Positions 42,651 through 55,580 of a stretch of 64,000 nt of DNA are shown here, in pieces. Made by a program: the position numbers and the translations under genes. The stretch comes from Aselliscus stoliczkanus. Taxonomy: Eukaryota; Chordata; Mammalia; Chiroptera; Hipposideridae. The notes under the pieces are model-generated. The model did no database searches. It had not been told where the DNA came from and worked only from the letters and a program-made list of their open reading frames with translations. The DNA lies in assembly GCA_033961575.1 (NCBI GenBank), contig CM066728.1, positions 181,279,678 to 181,343,677 of the forward strand. Direction: 5' to 3'. Position 1 is the stretch's first letter; the number at the start of each line of letters is the position of its first letter.

Positions 42651-42849
42651 AAAAAAGGCTATAGGCAGTCAAGAGGGAAGAAATTAGTTGAGATCAAGTG
42701 TCTAGAGATTATGAAAACAAGGTGTCTTAGTGGGATGCCTAGGAGCTCCGTGGTCCCTTAGACATATAAAATCTGCTCCAAAATTTGTTTTCAAACTGTC
42801 ATTGAGAGCATTGTTTACTGCAACAATTGAGTAACTAAGGAGAAACTTT
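42651..42849. other. Short unassigned spacer
   Basis: Nothing recognised. Confidence 0.5.
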
Positions 42850-43990
42850 GTCCCTTTTCTAATTACATAGCACAAAATGCATAAATCTTAAGTGTACAGT
42901 TTAATGAATTTTGACACATGCACACACCCATGTAATCCATACCCCTATAAGATCTAGAACATTTCCATCACCCCAGAAAGTTAATTCATGCCCCTTCCCA
43001 GTTAATCTCCTCCTTGCTCTCCCCTCCAGGAAACCACTAAGCCATTTTGATTTCATTAACCAAAAATTAGTTTTCTTATTCTAAAACTTCATATAAATGG
43101 AAAAATATAGTATATGCGCTTTTGTGTCTTCTGCTTTGCTCAGCATAATGTTTTTGAGATTCATTATGCTATTGCATGTTTAACAGTTGTTTCTTTTATG
43201 ATTGAGTAGTGTTCCATTGTATGAATATACTATAATTTGTTTATCAATTCTCTTCTTGATGAATAGTTTGGTTGATTCTAGTTTGGGGCTATTTGAGTAA
43301 ACCTGATATGAACATTCTTGTCCAATTCTTTTGGTAGATCAGGGGTAGGTATATTTAAACTTTTCCGAAGTGTGTTGCATCATTACACATATAGGAAAGT
43401 TTATAATCCTCTCTAACACTTTATGTTGTTAGAGTTTAAAATTTCAGCCATTCTAGTGGGTATATAGTGGTATTCCACTGTAATTTTAATTTATATTGCC
43501 CTAATAACTAATGATGTTGAATACTTTTTCATGCATTTCATGGTCATTCTGGTATTTTCCTTTTCATTCAAAATTTTTGCCCACTTTAAATAGCTTGGAA
43601 TGTTTGACTTTTTATTATTGAGTAGTATGAGACCTTTATATATCATGACTATAAATCTTGTTAGACAAATGTAATGTAATGTGAATGTTTCTGCAAGTGT
43701 GTGCTTTTTCATTTTATTGGTGTTTTTGATGAGCAGTTTATGATTTTGATGAAATCTATTTAATTTTTTAGAATGAGTATTTTTTGTGTCCTTTGCAAGA
43801 AATCTTTTGAGTCACAAAGATATTCTCCTAAATTTTCTCTTTCTATAAACTCTTATGTTTTCTCTTTCTATAAACTCTATAGTTTTAGCTTATTTGATAT
43901 TTCTCAGATGAATTTGATGTATGGTGCAAAGTGTGTAACTTTTAAATTATTCCCTTTTGTCTTAGCTGCCAGAGATATCATCTAATTTTA
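42850..43990 (-). mobile_element. Old L1 3' half, antisense
   Basis: 'aagtgtacagtttaatgaat', 'catgtaatccatacccctat', 'cagcataatgtttttgagat', 'gtgttccattgtatgaatat', 'agccattctagtgggtatat', 'ttgcccactttaaatagctt' and 'agaaatcttttgagtcacaa' are the reverse complement of late ORF2 and 3'UTR of an old L1. Together about 1.1 kb. Confidence 0.82.
43833..43882 (+). repeat. 25-bp tandem duplication
   Basis: ttttctctttctataaactc followed by ttatg (43833-43857) is repeated at 43858-43882 with tatag as its last five bases. It lies inside the antisense L1. Confidence 0.9.
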
Positions 43991-45554
43991 AAGTTTAATC
44001 ATGGCTATTATGGTAACTTCTATGGTTATCACATTTGCATTCTTCTCCTTTTCCTTTGTACTGATTTTCTATTTTTTTCCTTATTGCTTATTTTCTATTA
44101 TTTTTTCTTTTATTGTATATGACTTTTACTTAAGAGGGAGAGTATTTATTAAATTCAATAACTAAAAATAAGTCAAATTTTCATATTTATCCTAGTAGGC
44201 AATTGAACTTAAAGTTAACTACTTCAGATTTTATTCTGTTATAGAATATGAGGAGCAGGTGGAACCCCCAGGCAAAGGCATTAGAGGTGATTTGTGGATA
44301 ATACCCACCGTAGAGTCCAAATGCAGTACCTGCTACCCAACAAAGTATTTCTCTGATTCTGTCTTACCTGTGTTTGGCTTGGGTCCAAATGCCTAGGATT
44401 CCACCTCACTATGCCACTAATTCAGTTTCCATCTGTCCTGTTTGGTCAGGAAGACAGAGGAAGTTAAAGGCTGTGCTTTACCTCACTGTGCCTTATATCT
44501 ATGTTTATGCACCTGTGTTTAGGGTATAGTATGAGGAAGAACGAGAACATGAGTCAGATGCCCTGATGATGCTGCGTTTCCTCCTAACAAAAGAGAGATG
44601 TGTGTGCTGACCCACCTTACTTCTATTAGCCCTGCCTTACTACCAAATGTCAAACTCCATCACACAGAGCCTTGTATTTATATATTCATTTATGTACAAC
44701 TATTTTTAATATATCAGTAAGATTTCTCACAGTCTTCAACATAATTAAGGCAGGCTATTTATTGTGCCAAATACCAACCCTAATAGCTTTATTTCCCATC
44801 CCATCTGTATCTCTTCCAAAGAAAATTTAGTAAAATGCAATTGAGTAGAAGTGATGTTGTTAGAAAAATAATCTTAAAATGTCTACAATTTATAAGAAAT
44901 TCAAAATATGGCCTTTGCAAACATTGGTACTTTATTAGTAATGCATTTCTTGTCATGCACCTCACAATCTACTGTGGCATACTAGTATTGCTGGACTTTT
45001 CTTTTAGTCGCTGACTTTGATTACTTATTGATTACCATCGTCTTGGTGAAAACCTGTTTATTATGTATGGACCTTTTGATCTGCCATTTCCTTTCTGCCT
45101 TGTCGTTTCTCTAAATATTATTGCTCATATGTACAGCACTTTTTATAAAAAGTCCTAGAAAAAGTCCACTGATTCTTAAGAAATAAGTTTTGCATTTATT
45201 AGTTCTTGGAGAATAAGAACTATCATGAGAAAGAGTGACTTTGAATAGAATTCAACATCTACCATCCAGAACTATTGATCTGCTGCCTTTCCTGAGCAAT
45301 TTAGCTCAAAGTAGGATAGAGAAAACTTATATAGTTGCAAGAGTCAGGAAACAGAGGGATTTCGATTCCAGAAGCTGATGCTTCCTTGGAGACTCATTAG
45401 CAATTGTGATAGAAATAGCACAAAACAGAAGTCTGTTGTGTTCAAAATTTAGAGCAGGTTTCTGTCACTAATTTGCTACCTTGAAAAGGGAAGAGGACTA
45501 AGAAGGACTAAGTGTCTCCCGTTTATCAGGCATTCAATACATAATTTTAATTAA
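43991..45554. other. Unassigned stretch
   Basis: About 1.55 kb of mostly AT-rich DNA. The part from 44230 to 44650 is less AT-rich. No recognised repeat or exon. Confidence 0.5.
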
Positions 45555-45735
45555 CTCCCTAAGGCATTCCTAGAGGAATGAGATAATAAGTATTATTATC
45601 CCATTCCACAGAGGGGAACATCAGAGAGTTTAAGTAACTTGTTCAATTTTGCATAGTTAATAAGATAGAGAGCAAGCTGGTTCCATTTGACTCCAAAGCT
45701 GATGCTCTTGTACAAAACCACACTGGCTCCTGGAA
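45555..45735 (-). mobile_element. MIR SINE, antisense
   Basis: 'taattaactccctaaggcat', 'attattatcccattccacag', 'agagtttaagtaacttgttc' and 'ctccaaagctgatgctcttg' follow the MIR reverse complement over most of its length. Confidence 0.8.
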
Positions 45736-45955
45736 CTTCAGTTTGCTCATTTGTAAAGGGAAGGAGTGCCATCAGATGACTTCTGATGACTCTTTTGTCT
45801 CTTGCACTCTGTCATTTTACATGCATGGCCTTAGGGGAAAGGAGTAATACAAATACACAATGTGCCTTATTTTGTGACACAATTTTCCTTCTTAGTGTCA
45901 TCTTCCTAAATTATAAGAGGAATGTATGTCCAGATCCAAAGTTATAAGAAGATAC

Positions 45956-46514
45956 TGTAATAGAGTGAAAGCTCGAGCTATTCACCACACAGAAGCCAAT
46001 AAGTTGAGTGACAAAGAATTGGGGCAAAGGAAGCAACTTGATTCAGAAAGTCAGCAAGCCGAGAAGATGGTGGATAGCATCCTAAAGAACCATCTTAAGG
46101 AAGTACAGGAGTCAGACTTCTTTTATGTCAGGGGAAGAAGGAAACAGGAAAGGTTTGAGGTCAGGAGGTGATTGATGACCACAGACATCTGGACGTCAGC
46201 AAGGGTCCAAGGGGGATGATGAAACTTCTTTACTTTTGGTCAACAACCCCAGTTGTCGTGGCCCCAGTCACGAGATTCCATTAAATGTTTTGATGAACAA
46301 TCATTATTTTTGTACATACCTTCTTTATTTCCTTGGGGAGGTAGTTTCAAGCAAAGAAGCTGTTTCAGTAATTCCTAGGCTACAGGGTAGATCCCTTAAT
46401 GATTAGCATATTTATGTGCAGAACTAAGCAGAAGTTGCTAACTGACATGTTATGGGAACTAGGCAGGCTCGAGCAAGATGGAGTCAGGAAGACTGATTAT
46501 TTTATTCTACTACG
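45956..46514 (-). mobile_element. Solo LTR, class I-like ERV, copy 2
   Basis: Same family as 41178-41756, in reverse. On the plus strand it begins tgtaatag and ends ctactacg (the final base is a TG-to-CG change in the sense LTR). Flanks atac and gtac are a one-mismatch 4-bp target duplication. Shared blocks include the reverse complements of 'ttgaaactacctccccaagg', 'aagggatctaccctgtagcc' and 'gacatctggacg(t)cagcaa'. The polyadenylation AATAAA of copy 1 is AATCAA here. Confidence 0.85.
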
Positions 46515-47480
46515 GTACTACTTCATATTTAGAACCAAAACAGCAATATGAATGCTCTGTATTCATTCTTCCCATACTTAGCAAAAAAACTGTCCTTAAA
46601 AATAAAATGAAAACCACACAATGTAACAACAAACACACCACGTATTAAAATCACTACATAAAAGACTTACTCATCATGAAGTTTCAAACCTGACACATTT
46701 CTTTTAACTGACAAATAACAAAGCTTTTAAAAATGGTTTTCTTATTTCACTCTGCTGCTTTTAGTATAGTGCTTTTGTACTTTGAAAGCATTAGACTTGT
46801 CCAAATATTTCCCCCACGATTGCTGGGTGGGAAAATAGAACGAAAGGCAGAATGAATGAACAAGGTAGAGTACTCATTTCCAATGAGGGGTAACCACGAG
46901 CAACAACATTCCAGGCAAATGGATAGTTTTCTTTCTACACTGAAATGTGCTTCTAAACTGAATGTTGAACATAAAATTAACTGAACTTGAGAGGCAACCA
47001 CGCTTTTGGAAAATCCTTGCATGGGCATTTACTAAATATCATAATGGTACTTACTGTCATTTACATTTCTAATATGTAAGAGATTAATGTGACAATTATG
47101 GTACTCTCCACAAATGTGGTCAAGGAGAAGGGGAATTATAGCCTTTATATTTGTAAACAAAAAAGAAACTTTTTATCAGCCTCTGAGCTCAGTTTTCAAA
47201 GGAGATGGATTTTCTCCTTTATTCCCAGTAGAGTTTTGGGTTTTTAAAGTTAAATTGCTTGTGCCTAAACCAATAAAAGTCTTACAATGAGTTGTTGTTG
47301 TTATTTTATAAAAGGTGGCATTTTTCTTTTTTTCCCTTATTTGTGATTCCATTTCCATTAGGAGTTTGGTCTAATTAAAAGACCTGACAGAAAACTGTCA
47401 TAGCTGTGTGCTCTCAGCGGCAAGCTTTGCATGTTCCTGTAAGTGTTCACATGCATTTCATCAGATCCTCAGAATGTGTC
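46515..47480. other. Unassigned stretch
   Basis: About 970 bases without a recognised repeat. Confidence 0.5.
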
Positions 47481-47493
47481 TCAGGGTTACTCT

Positions 47494-47575
47494 CTTTTTT
47501 TTCTTTTTTTTAGTTACAGATGTACAAAACAATGCAATAGTTATCTTTTTCACCCTTTACACAGTGACTCCCCCC
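47494..47575 (-). mobile_element. 82-bp L1 3' stub with TSD
   Basis: Poly-T, then 'agttacagatgtacaaaaca', 'atgcaatagttatctttttc', 'accctttacacagtgactcc' is the reverse complement of the 3' end of the L1 at 11166-14220 (14120-14192). Flanking tcagggttactct (47481-47493) and tcagggtcactct (47576-47588) differ at one base and are its TSD. An extreme 5' truncation, from the same young family. Confidence 0.88.
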
Positions 47576-47588
47576 TCAGGGTCACTCT

Positions 47589-50500
47589 TGAATTACTCCT
47601 ACCTTGTAGAGCTAAGGAAAAGTTAAGAGCATTATTTTACTATAGTTGAAAGAGAACAAAACAAAATAGTACTTTGGATAGTTTACTCAGAAATGTTGGA
47701 AGCCTAACTTGAAACATCAAACTGTAAAAAGGAAATACCCCCCACACACACCCTTTCACCCCACCCCACCCCCCCGCCGGCTCTAAGCTGGCTAAAAGAT
47801 TGTAGGTTGTCATTGATATTTAAACAGATATTTGGTTTACATCTTTAAAACATCCAAATGATTCAGCTAATTCCTATTCATATTCAAAGATAGTATCCCA
47901 TTGCAAAGGATAAGAGCTTAATTTGTTAAATTCTCCTGTCCCACAGCCTGCCAAACCATGGGCTAAAGACTAGACTTGCCTAAACCCGCAGAAAGTGAGA
48001 AGATTCCACATGGCTGTTCAGGGGAGCTGAGTGCTTCTCTTCTGTTTGGATGTGGAGACAGAGGGACAGGTCAGGCTCGGCTTTCTTGCCTTTCTTCCCC
48101 ATTCACCTGTGACAGAGGCTTTTTACCTCAAACCAAAACTTCAGAGCAGAGCTCTGAGTAGTCTTAGGTCCTGAGAAGTGTAAAGAAAACAGCTCCTTTC
48201 TTAACCAGTGTGAAAAACTTAACTGAGTACTACGTAATACCTGAGAGGCTATTTAATAAATTTTTTTTTTTGCACTTTCAGTTTCTCTATGTGCCTCAAG
48301 TTCTTTGGTCTTCCATAGAAAAGGTACAGGAAAATTAGCTGCAAAGGGTATAAATTTGAGTCTCTCAATCCTTGAATATTGTAAGGATATGGATAAGGAA
48401 GTAATAATTATGACTTATTCTCTCTGTCTTTCATACCCACTTGCTTAGTCAGTTGTGATTAAACCTTAATCAACTTGGAACACAGTTATTATAAATATCA
48501 TAGCTAAATATACTAAACACTAAATGAAGCATGAAGCGCTGCATGATTTTTATCAAAACGGCAAGGTGTTACTCATCTTTTCCTTTCTCTTAAATAAATG
48601 ACCTGAATACTATGCTGCACCTACCCTAAGCTTAAATCCAAAATATGTCATCTTTCTTGTCCATCTTTTCCATCAAGTCACGCTGTTATACTCTTTGGAT
48701 GAATCAGGTGATATTTGTTTCAAAATGGGTCAGATCAAATCTTGGGGTATTTTATCTCTGTAATACCAGTAAAAATGTTTGATCAGTTGGGTTTTTTTTT
48801 TAAAAATCACCTGAGTCGGTAAGATAAGTGAAACACCTGCGATTGTCTGGCAATTTTCTTTATCAACATTATTTGTAGACTTATTTCAGTTTGAAAAAGC
48901 AATTCATACTTAAGAATGATGTCTTCTCCTAATTGCTTGGAAGACTTTCAGGTTTCTGATTTTCCAAGCAATATGGTGTTTATATTAAACCCCTTACAAG
49001 TCTAGCACAGAAAAACAAATTTTCTTAAACGTAAGTATCTTTCCCTAATATTTTTCTTCTAATGATAATAGTTTCCATGGTTTCTGTGCAACATTCTGCA
49101 GTGGAATATGCATGCCATAAGGCAAAGTTATGATTATTGAGGATAAAAAGACATTACAAAGGAGTGTATTGGCACTGATATTGTATTTGTTTCCAGATTC
49201 TCAGCTTTGTAGAAGGACTGTGTGTTCATATGCTCATGGAGTATTAGATTTCATTATTCTTTGTTGTGTTTCTCCCAAAATGAGGATAAATGCTACTGGG
49301 GAAAGGGAAGTCAACCACTTTTTAATATAATTAAGAGTTAACAGAACAGTATCAAATCTATATTTCATATTGCTCTGAAATTAAAGCTAAAAGCTGCCTC
49401 TACAATTGTGTTGAAATGTTTGTATAAAATCTTGATTGAAAAATTATTAATTTAATCAAGATCATTTGTAGAAATTTTTACTTTTATAATTATTTAAAAA
49501 TCCAATCATTTTAAATGTATTTCTTGGAAATTTTCCCTTTCTCTCTTTCTCTTTTACGTCTTGCAAGACAAGCATAAAAATTAGAAAAGAAAATTAAAGG
49601 AAACTTCAGTATATCCTCTAATTATAAGTTTTGGGTTATATGATGTTGCTAGAATAGGGCATAAATAATTTCTATTTTCCTGGGATAGAAGAATTGGATA
49701 TATATATTGCTGGAGTGAAGAGTTATCATCTGAATTAACTCTCTTAAAAGACAACTTCAGTGTAAAAGTTCATACTAAATTAAACTTCAAAAATTTAATA
49801 ACTGAGCAATATCATGAGTACACAATATTTTTTAAATGTTTGATGTATATGCATACATTTTAAATGTATGCTATTTTTCTTACTCAAATAATTTTTAATC
49901 TAATCTGCCTTGAATTTTTCTAACTTTTATAAGAATGTGAAAAAGAACCATTGTATTTTATCTGGTAAATACAAAGGCTACATTCTATAGTGGTATGGGT
50001 GGTATAGTGGTATAGTGGGAGGGAGGCTGGAAAAGGTTTCTTTATAACCAGCTCAGCTTCCTCTATCAGGTTTTGGACTTTCCTTTAGATGTTAGTCTGA
50101 TAGACACAAAGGTCACACAGTATCCAGGCTTACCTGGGTCCTGGATATCTGCAGGTTCGTCCCAGGAATTCAGATGATTGTATGTTCCTTTGGAGGTTGC
50201 CATTTTCATTTCTGGAAAAGCAGTATGAGGCAAAGGTTTCTCCATGAAGCACTCTGCAGCTGAGAAACTGATTACAGCCCTGAAAGCAATGGTCTTCAAA
50301 CATTCTGTTTGTGTACTGCTTAAGGGAATTTGAAAATCAATACAATCCTTGCAAAGCTTTAAAGTGATATCTAAAACGTGTCAAAAATATAAATATTACA
50401 AATTATGTAATTTCCAACGTATTTTAAATATTAACCTTTTAAAATACAGTTGTTACATAATTTTAAACTGCATCTTGTGGAATATAAATACCAAAATGAT

Positions 50501-51540
50501 TTGATCCTCTATCCTCATCCATCTAAAAAAATAGGAGTTCATAAATAAGCTCTTATTTAACAACTTGGAATTTTAAATCTTTTTTTTTGAACTTTTTTTT
50601 CCATTTTCCTTCCTCACCAGATTGTATTCTAATATCATGTATTTTTGTTCCTATAACATAATATAATTTTATTCTTGAAAATCTTTTATTAATGACCTTA
50701 TTATATACTCCTTTACAGCAAAATATACACTAAAATTTACTTTTTAAATTTCCTAGTAGATTTTAAATGTTAAAAAATATTTCTCCTGAGTAATATTACA
50801 ATTATTTAGTAGTTAACAGTTGGACAAAGTAGATAGTATAATTGAATAATGTTTAATATAATTATATTAAAATATTGATAAACATTAAAGTAAAAGTAAT
50901 AGAAAGCAATGTTTAAAAAATACCTCTTTTTGCAAGTGTGTCTCTTAATGAGAAGGATGAGGTCAGGTTTTTTTTCCCCATGGATTTGTATATGAATGTT
51001 ACTTATTACTAGATTGAGTTAAGGGTTTAGTATTAATTCTATTCTTGTTTGTTATTTTAATTGAGGTTAGTGCTAAAAAAAAACCTTATTCGTGGATGAG
51101 ACTGGAAAGACTTATATTATAGCTATGACACTTAATTCAGCTTTAAACAGCTTTTATACCCAAATTTATATATTGGTCTATGATGCAAATTAACTTTATA
51201 GATCTAGCAACTGAAAATGTGTTTAGTCCTTTTTCATTTTTGTGAAAAGCAAAGAATTAGAGACTAACCTGTGATTTGTTGGCCAGACATGAAGTTCTTT
51301 CACTTTTCCACACTTACAACAGTGTTTTCAGGTAGCCATGTGTTTGGCATCACTGCTGAAGTGTTTTCACTCTAGGGCAATGCAATGGGTGAGAAGTATG
51401 ATTTTTTTCTGTGTGGCAGCCGAAGGGCAATTATGAATAGTGATGTTTTAACCACAGACGCTTTCTTAAGGGAAAAATTCACAGGAAAGATGTGGCTCTG
51501 AAAATATCCTTAGCCTGGATTTAGGTGTCCAAAAGCATGG
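47589..51540. other. Unassigned AT-rich stretch, repeat-poor
   Basis: About 4 kb. Contains a C-rich patch at 47738-47778, poly-T runs and a near-palindrome gcatacattt-t-aaatgtatgc at 49851-49871. I recognise no SINE, LTR or exon. The low density of identifiable transposons compared with 7-31 kb is notable. Confidence 0.5.
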
Positions 51541-51544
51541 TTTC

Positions 51545-51645
51545 AACAATTAGCTCTGTTCCTAACTGGCTCTGTGCCTCTAGAAAACATCACCTTAATT
51601 GTCTGGGCCTCAGCTTTCTCTTTTGAAGGCTGGACTAGAACTGTA
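51545..51645 (+). mobile_element. MIR SINE fragment
   Basis: 'agctctgttcctaactggct', 'tctgtgcctctagaaaacat' and 'gtctgggcctcagctttctc' fit the MIR CORE. Confidence 0.65.
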
Positions 51646-51649
51646 TTTC

Positions 51650-53185
51650 CCAAAGCTAAATGACATGATTGTGGATGGTACATGTATAAGCTTTCTTTAT
51701 TTGTTATATGTTTCTTTTACTGTTTATCAGGAAAATATAACCAGCATACTAAATCTATGATTCTTAAATATAGTTTTTAAAAATATGTCTTAAAAAAAGG
51801 TGAGTACTAAAGTTATTTTAATAAATCTATTTTAAAATTATTTTAATTAACTAGATCTGTAAAAATCCACGAACACAGTAGGGGAATGAATAAAGTTTGG
51901 TAAACACAGAGGAGTCACAACTACTGCGGTCCCACTAACTTCCAGCATTGTGTCATTTTAAGAAAAAGATTTGGAAGTAGTGAAAAGGCAGGGAGGAAAC
52001 AAGGAAGGTAGAGGGGCAGAACTTTAAGAAAGAGACACACGTATATTTCTAGGTAGGCTCATAAAGTGCCACAGTTATAGATGGCAAATATCAACCCACA
52101 TAAGTAACTCCAAAAGACAAGTTCAGGCATATTGTTCAGTGAAGCATCCATAGATAGATGTTTTAAAGGCAGAATACCAATTATGCAAGTCAGGCTTTCT
52201 CAACCCACTGAGCATGAGCTAAAAATCTTCACTATGCCTACACAGCCAAGGGATGTGGAAATTTGATGTAATTACCCGGGCAAGGCAGGCAAATGAAACT
52301 TACCTCAAAACTCGGAATATTCAGCTATCTTTACTGATCAAATTACTCAAGTAATCTATTAACCTCCTTGTCACATTGCCTATGTTGCCACAGCCAAATC
52401 CAACACTGGAATTTTAATTAAGACAGCTTACTGAGAATAAATGCCCTCCAAGTAAGTCTGGTTTTTTGTTGGTTTTTTTTTTATTAGTAAAGAAAGTCAA
52501 CTTTTAAAAAGTTAACCATTACTCAAGATAAAGAATAGATTGAATTGCTCGATATTAATGTGAGCGATTTTCTAAGGCTTGTAGATCTTGGGTGTGATGT
52601 GTAAATACATCCAGCAGGTGATTTTAAGATATTTTTAGCTTCATTATTTTTCCTGTTGCTATGGTCAATTTTCCTGAAATTCTTTTAGTAAGATATTAAG
52701 AGTAAAATCTATTTGTTCTTCTTCCTCCTGTGTCCTAAATACTCTTTAAGGGTCAATACAATGGAAAATGTTCAGCCAAATAAAAATCTTTAGTATGTGC
52801 ACTTGTCCATATGTGCATACACACAGGTACACATAAACATCACCAAACAAAATTTATTTTGGAAATGCCATAGTTCTACATATTAGTATGTAAAAAATGA
52901 ATCTTGGCTATGCCTTAAGCTAATTTCTTTTTCTTCTTCTTGGCCTATATTCTAACAAAGAACAAGGTCACTCTATTTGGTATTGCCTCCAATGTTTCTT
53001 GGATTTGAAGTGCCTTTTCTCAAAATAGCCATAATAACTTTATATCTGTGGCTTTACAAAGCACTTTCCCACCCATTTTCTCTATTTAATACAGTAATCT
53101 TATGTGATAAGGACACTTAAAAGAGAACTGGTCAATTTTTCTGAACATTTCCTTTTGCTAGAAACTTTCAGGATATTAAGATATT
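51650..53185. other. Unassigned AT-rich stretch
   Basis: About 1.5 kb. A weak antisense MIR-like phrase near 53050-53110 ('acaaagcactttcccaccca'). Nothing else recognised. Confidence 0.5.
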
Positions 53186-53189
53186 AATA

Positions 53190-53435
53190 ATAGCTGCCAT
53201 TTATAGAACACATTACTACTAGAAAGTCTTATGTGCAAAAATCTTTAACATTTCTCACAACACCGTAAAGAGATATTATTTTATTTTATTTTATAGATCA
53301 GTAAGCAATGCTCTGAGCTTAATTAACATGCCCAGGAATAAACATATAGTATTGGTAGAATTAGGATTTAAACCGAAATTGATCTTTTTCTGAAGCCAGA
53401 GGACTTTCTTCTACTCTATACCACTCCCTTGTTAC
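53190..53435 (-). mobile_element. MIR SINE, antisense
   Basis: 'taatagctgccatttataga', 'tctttaacatttctcacaac', 'ttttatagatcagtaagcaa', 'tagaattaggatttaaaccg' and 'cttctactctataccactcc' follow the MIR reverse complement nearly end to end; a small (TTTTA)n has grown at 53278-53295. Confidence 0.78.
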
Positions 53436-53439
53436 TAAT

Positions 53440-54245
53440 GGTTCCCACTCAATGAATGAAATCTAATAGCATTCAGATATGCTTTTTCCAGATGGGCTTT
53501 GATAGCAGATGTCAGTTCAAATCCCTTAGGTAGCCAGGATCAAATAGAGAAGGTTGGAAAATTTCCAATTGACTAAGAGTAATAAGGAGGCCATCTAGGT
53601 AGTATACAAACCCATTCACACCAACTCCTCTCCAAATCCCCCAGAGCATTTTTGTTTAGCAGGACAGGTCAGAAAAGGCTAACTGGTTGCTGGAAAGACA
53701 AGGCAGGTCAAGAGGAGTTTTGCTCTAACATGGGCAGATCATTCTACCACTAGCACAGTCCTGGAGGAGTCTGGTTTTAACAAGTGTAAATCTTGGGACC
53801 ATCCTAACATGGATTGAGCCATTGGCCATAGCAGATCTCAGTTCCCCTAAACATCCTAGCATGCGGGAAAGCTGGCAACATGAACATTCAATGGCAAAAT
53901 ATCTGTGGATAACGCTCCTTAAAACACATGTAGTTGTCATCCTCATTATTAATGGAAGTAATCATATGCTGTAGACATTCTGAGTTATAGTCTGTTCAAT
54001 CTACATGCAAATGGCCAAGGACTATGCCAAAAGGCCCACATTCAGAAACTGGGGAAAGAAAGAAAAAAAAAAAAAAAAAGAATGTGCTCATTGCCAAGAG
54101 GGAGTTAGAAAATGCTAATAAATCACAGTTGGGAAGCACTTTCTCCATATTGGTTCATCTGACCTGTAACAACGTCCCTTGGCAGCAGAGTGTGGCATGT
54201 TTTTTTCTTTCCTTATTCCAAGTTGGGAGAAACCCCAGGCGCTGT
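53440..54245. other. Unassigned stretch
   Basis: About 800 bases with an A-run at 54063-54079. No exon or repeat recognised. Confidence 0.5.
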
Positions 54246-54249
54246 AGTT

Positions 54250-54420
54250 AGAACATGGCTCATATTCTCTTATTTAATCCTTGCAACAAGTTTAAGAGGA
54301 AAATGTCATTGTTACTCTATTTATTACATGAGGAAACTGAAAGTTAGAGAAGTAAATCACTAATATTCATGTGGCTAGTGTTAGCACAGGTCAGTCTGTC
54401 TCCAAACTCATTCAGCACTA
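54250..54420 (-). mobile_element. MIR SINE, antisense
   Basis: 'attctcttatttaatccttg', 'acatgaggaaactgaaagtt' and 'catgtggctagtgttagcac' fit the MIR reverse complement. Confidence 0.7.
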
Positions 54421-54429
54421 TGCTGCATT

Positions 54430-55580
54430 TATTTGATAAGAATTTAAGGGATTTGCCCAGAGTTCCTAATCTCAAACCCATCTCTATTTATTCTAAAGCC
54501 CTTCGTTTTTCCATTACCACATTCTCCTCAATATTGAATCTATTGTAGTAGTGGATTTTATTAAAGGAAGTGTGGATTCTTCCTCTCTAAGACTCTCTAA
54601 GGTGCAATTATTTACCCTTAAACGGCTTTCATCCAGCCAAAATCATGTCCAGAAAGAATAAATCTTTTCTGAGCACCCTCCATCTGCCCCACACTATAAA
54701 TAAGCACTGTTGAGTTTGCCGACATGAACCTGATGGCTTCTGGAGTTTCCAGCACCAACATGTTTCTCTAAAACTAATGAAAATAGGTACTCATACTTTT
54801 TCAGGGTACATGCTTGCTATGAACAGGAGTAGAGAAAGAAAATGATTCCATTTCCCTTTGTGCTCATTGAGCAGCAGAGGTGAAAGCCCAGCTTCTTTCT
54901 TGTCTTTGAATCATATACCTTGAACCACAGGTCAGGCAAATTGGTGGTCAACTTCAGGTCCCAACCTGCAGAGCAACCCACCTCAGGAAGCCTCGTCATA
55001 CAGGGTGTCGGGTGTGCCAGACTCCACAAACCTGGACTTGCCGATGGAAGGTCTCTCCAGCCAAGAACAGCACAGCCAGCAAGGGGTGGTGGGAGGTAGG
55101 AAGCAACCTCAGGGCTGGCAAGTGGGCAGAGTGAGTCACCCCTTTGATGTGGGGTGGTTATTCCAAACACAGCAAAGGTGAGCAAGCGTTTCCTTCCCCT
55201 GACTCCCCTGACAACTGACAACAGTCCCTTCGTGTAGGAAACTGAGTCACAGGACAGGAAGTCCTCAGAGTTTCAGGCAAGGAAATTGCTAGTCTATATT
55301 GAAATAGGTTTAAGTTTCACTAAAATAAATCTGGTCTTGGTCTGGTAAAATTTCACCCTGCTTGATGTAATTAAACTACTTCTCATCTTATTTCTAAACT
55401 CTTTCCCCATTTCTCCCCATTTTTATTGGGGATGCCAATTGAGAGGTGTCCACATACAGCAAAACCATTCAGTAGAATCAACTCTTTAAAGGAATCAATT
55501 AATTTTAGTAAAAAGATAACTCCAGTGTATTTGTGTGATTGTCTTACTTAGAGAATGAAAATGCCATAAAGAAAATATTG
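54430..55580. other. Unassigned stretch
   Basis: About 1.15 kb. The part 54840-55260 is GC-richer and holds a 134-codon minus frame (54817-55221) with no recognisable domain. Confidence 0.5.

Noticed and set aside
41178..46514. A complete provirus bounded by the two LTRs
   Set aside because: The LTRs are inverted relative to each other and the sequence between is an antisense L1, a MIR and a MER5A fragment, with no viral genes.
54817..55221. 134-codon minus frame in a GC-richer patch
   Set aside because: No domain, no splice or promoter evidence; length is within chance for that composition.
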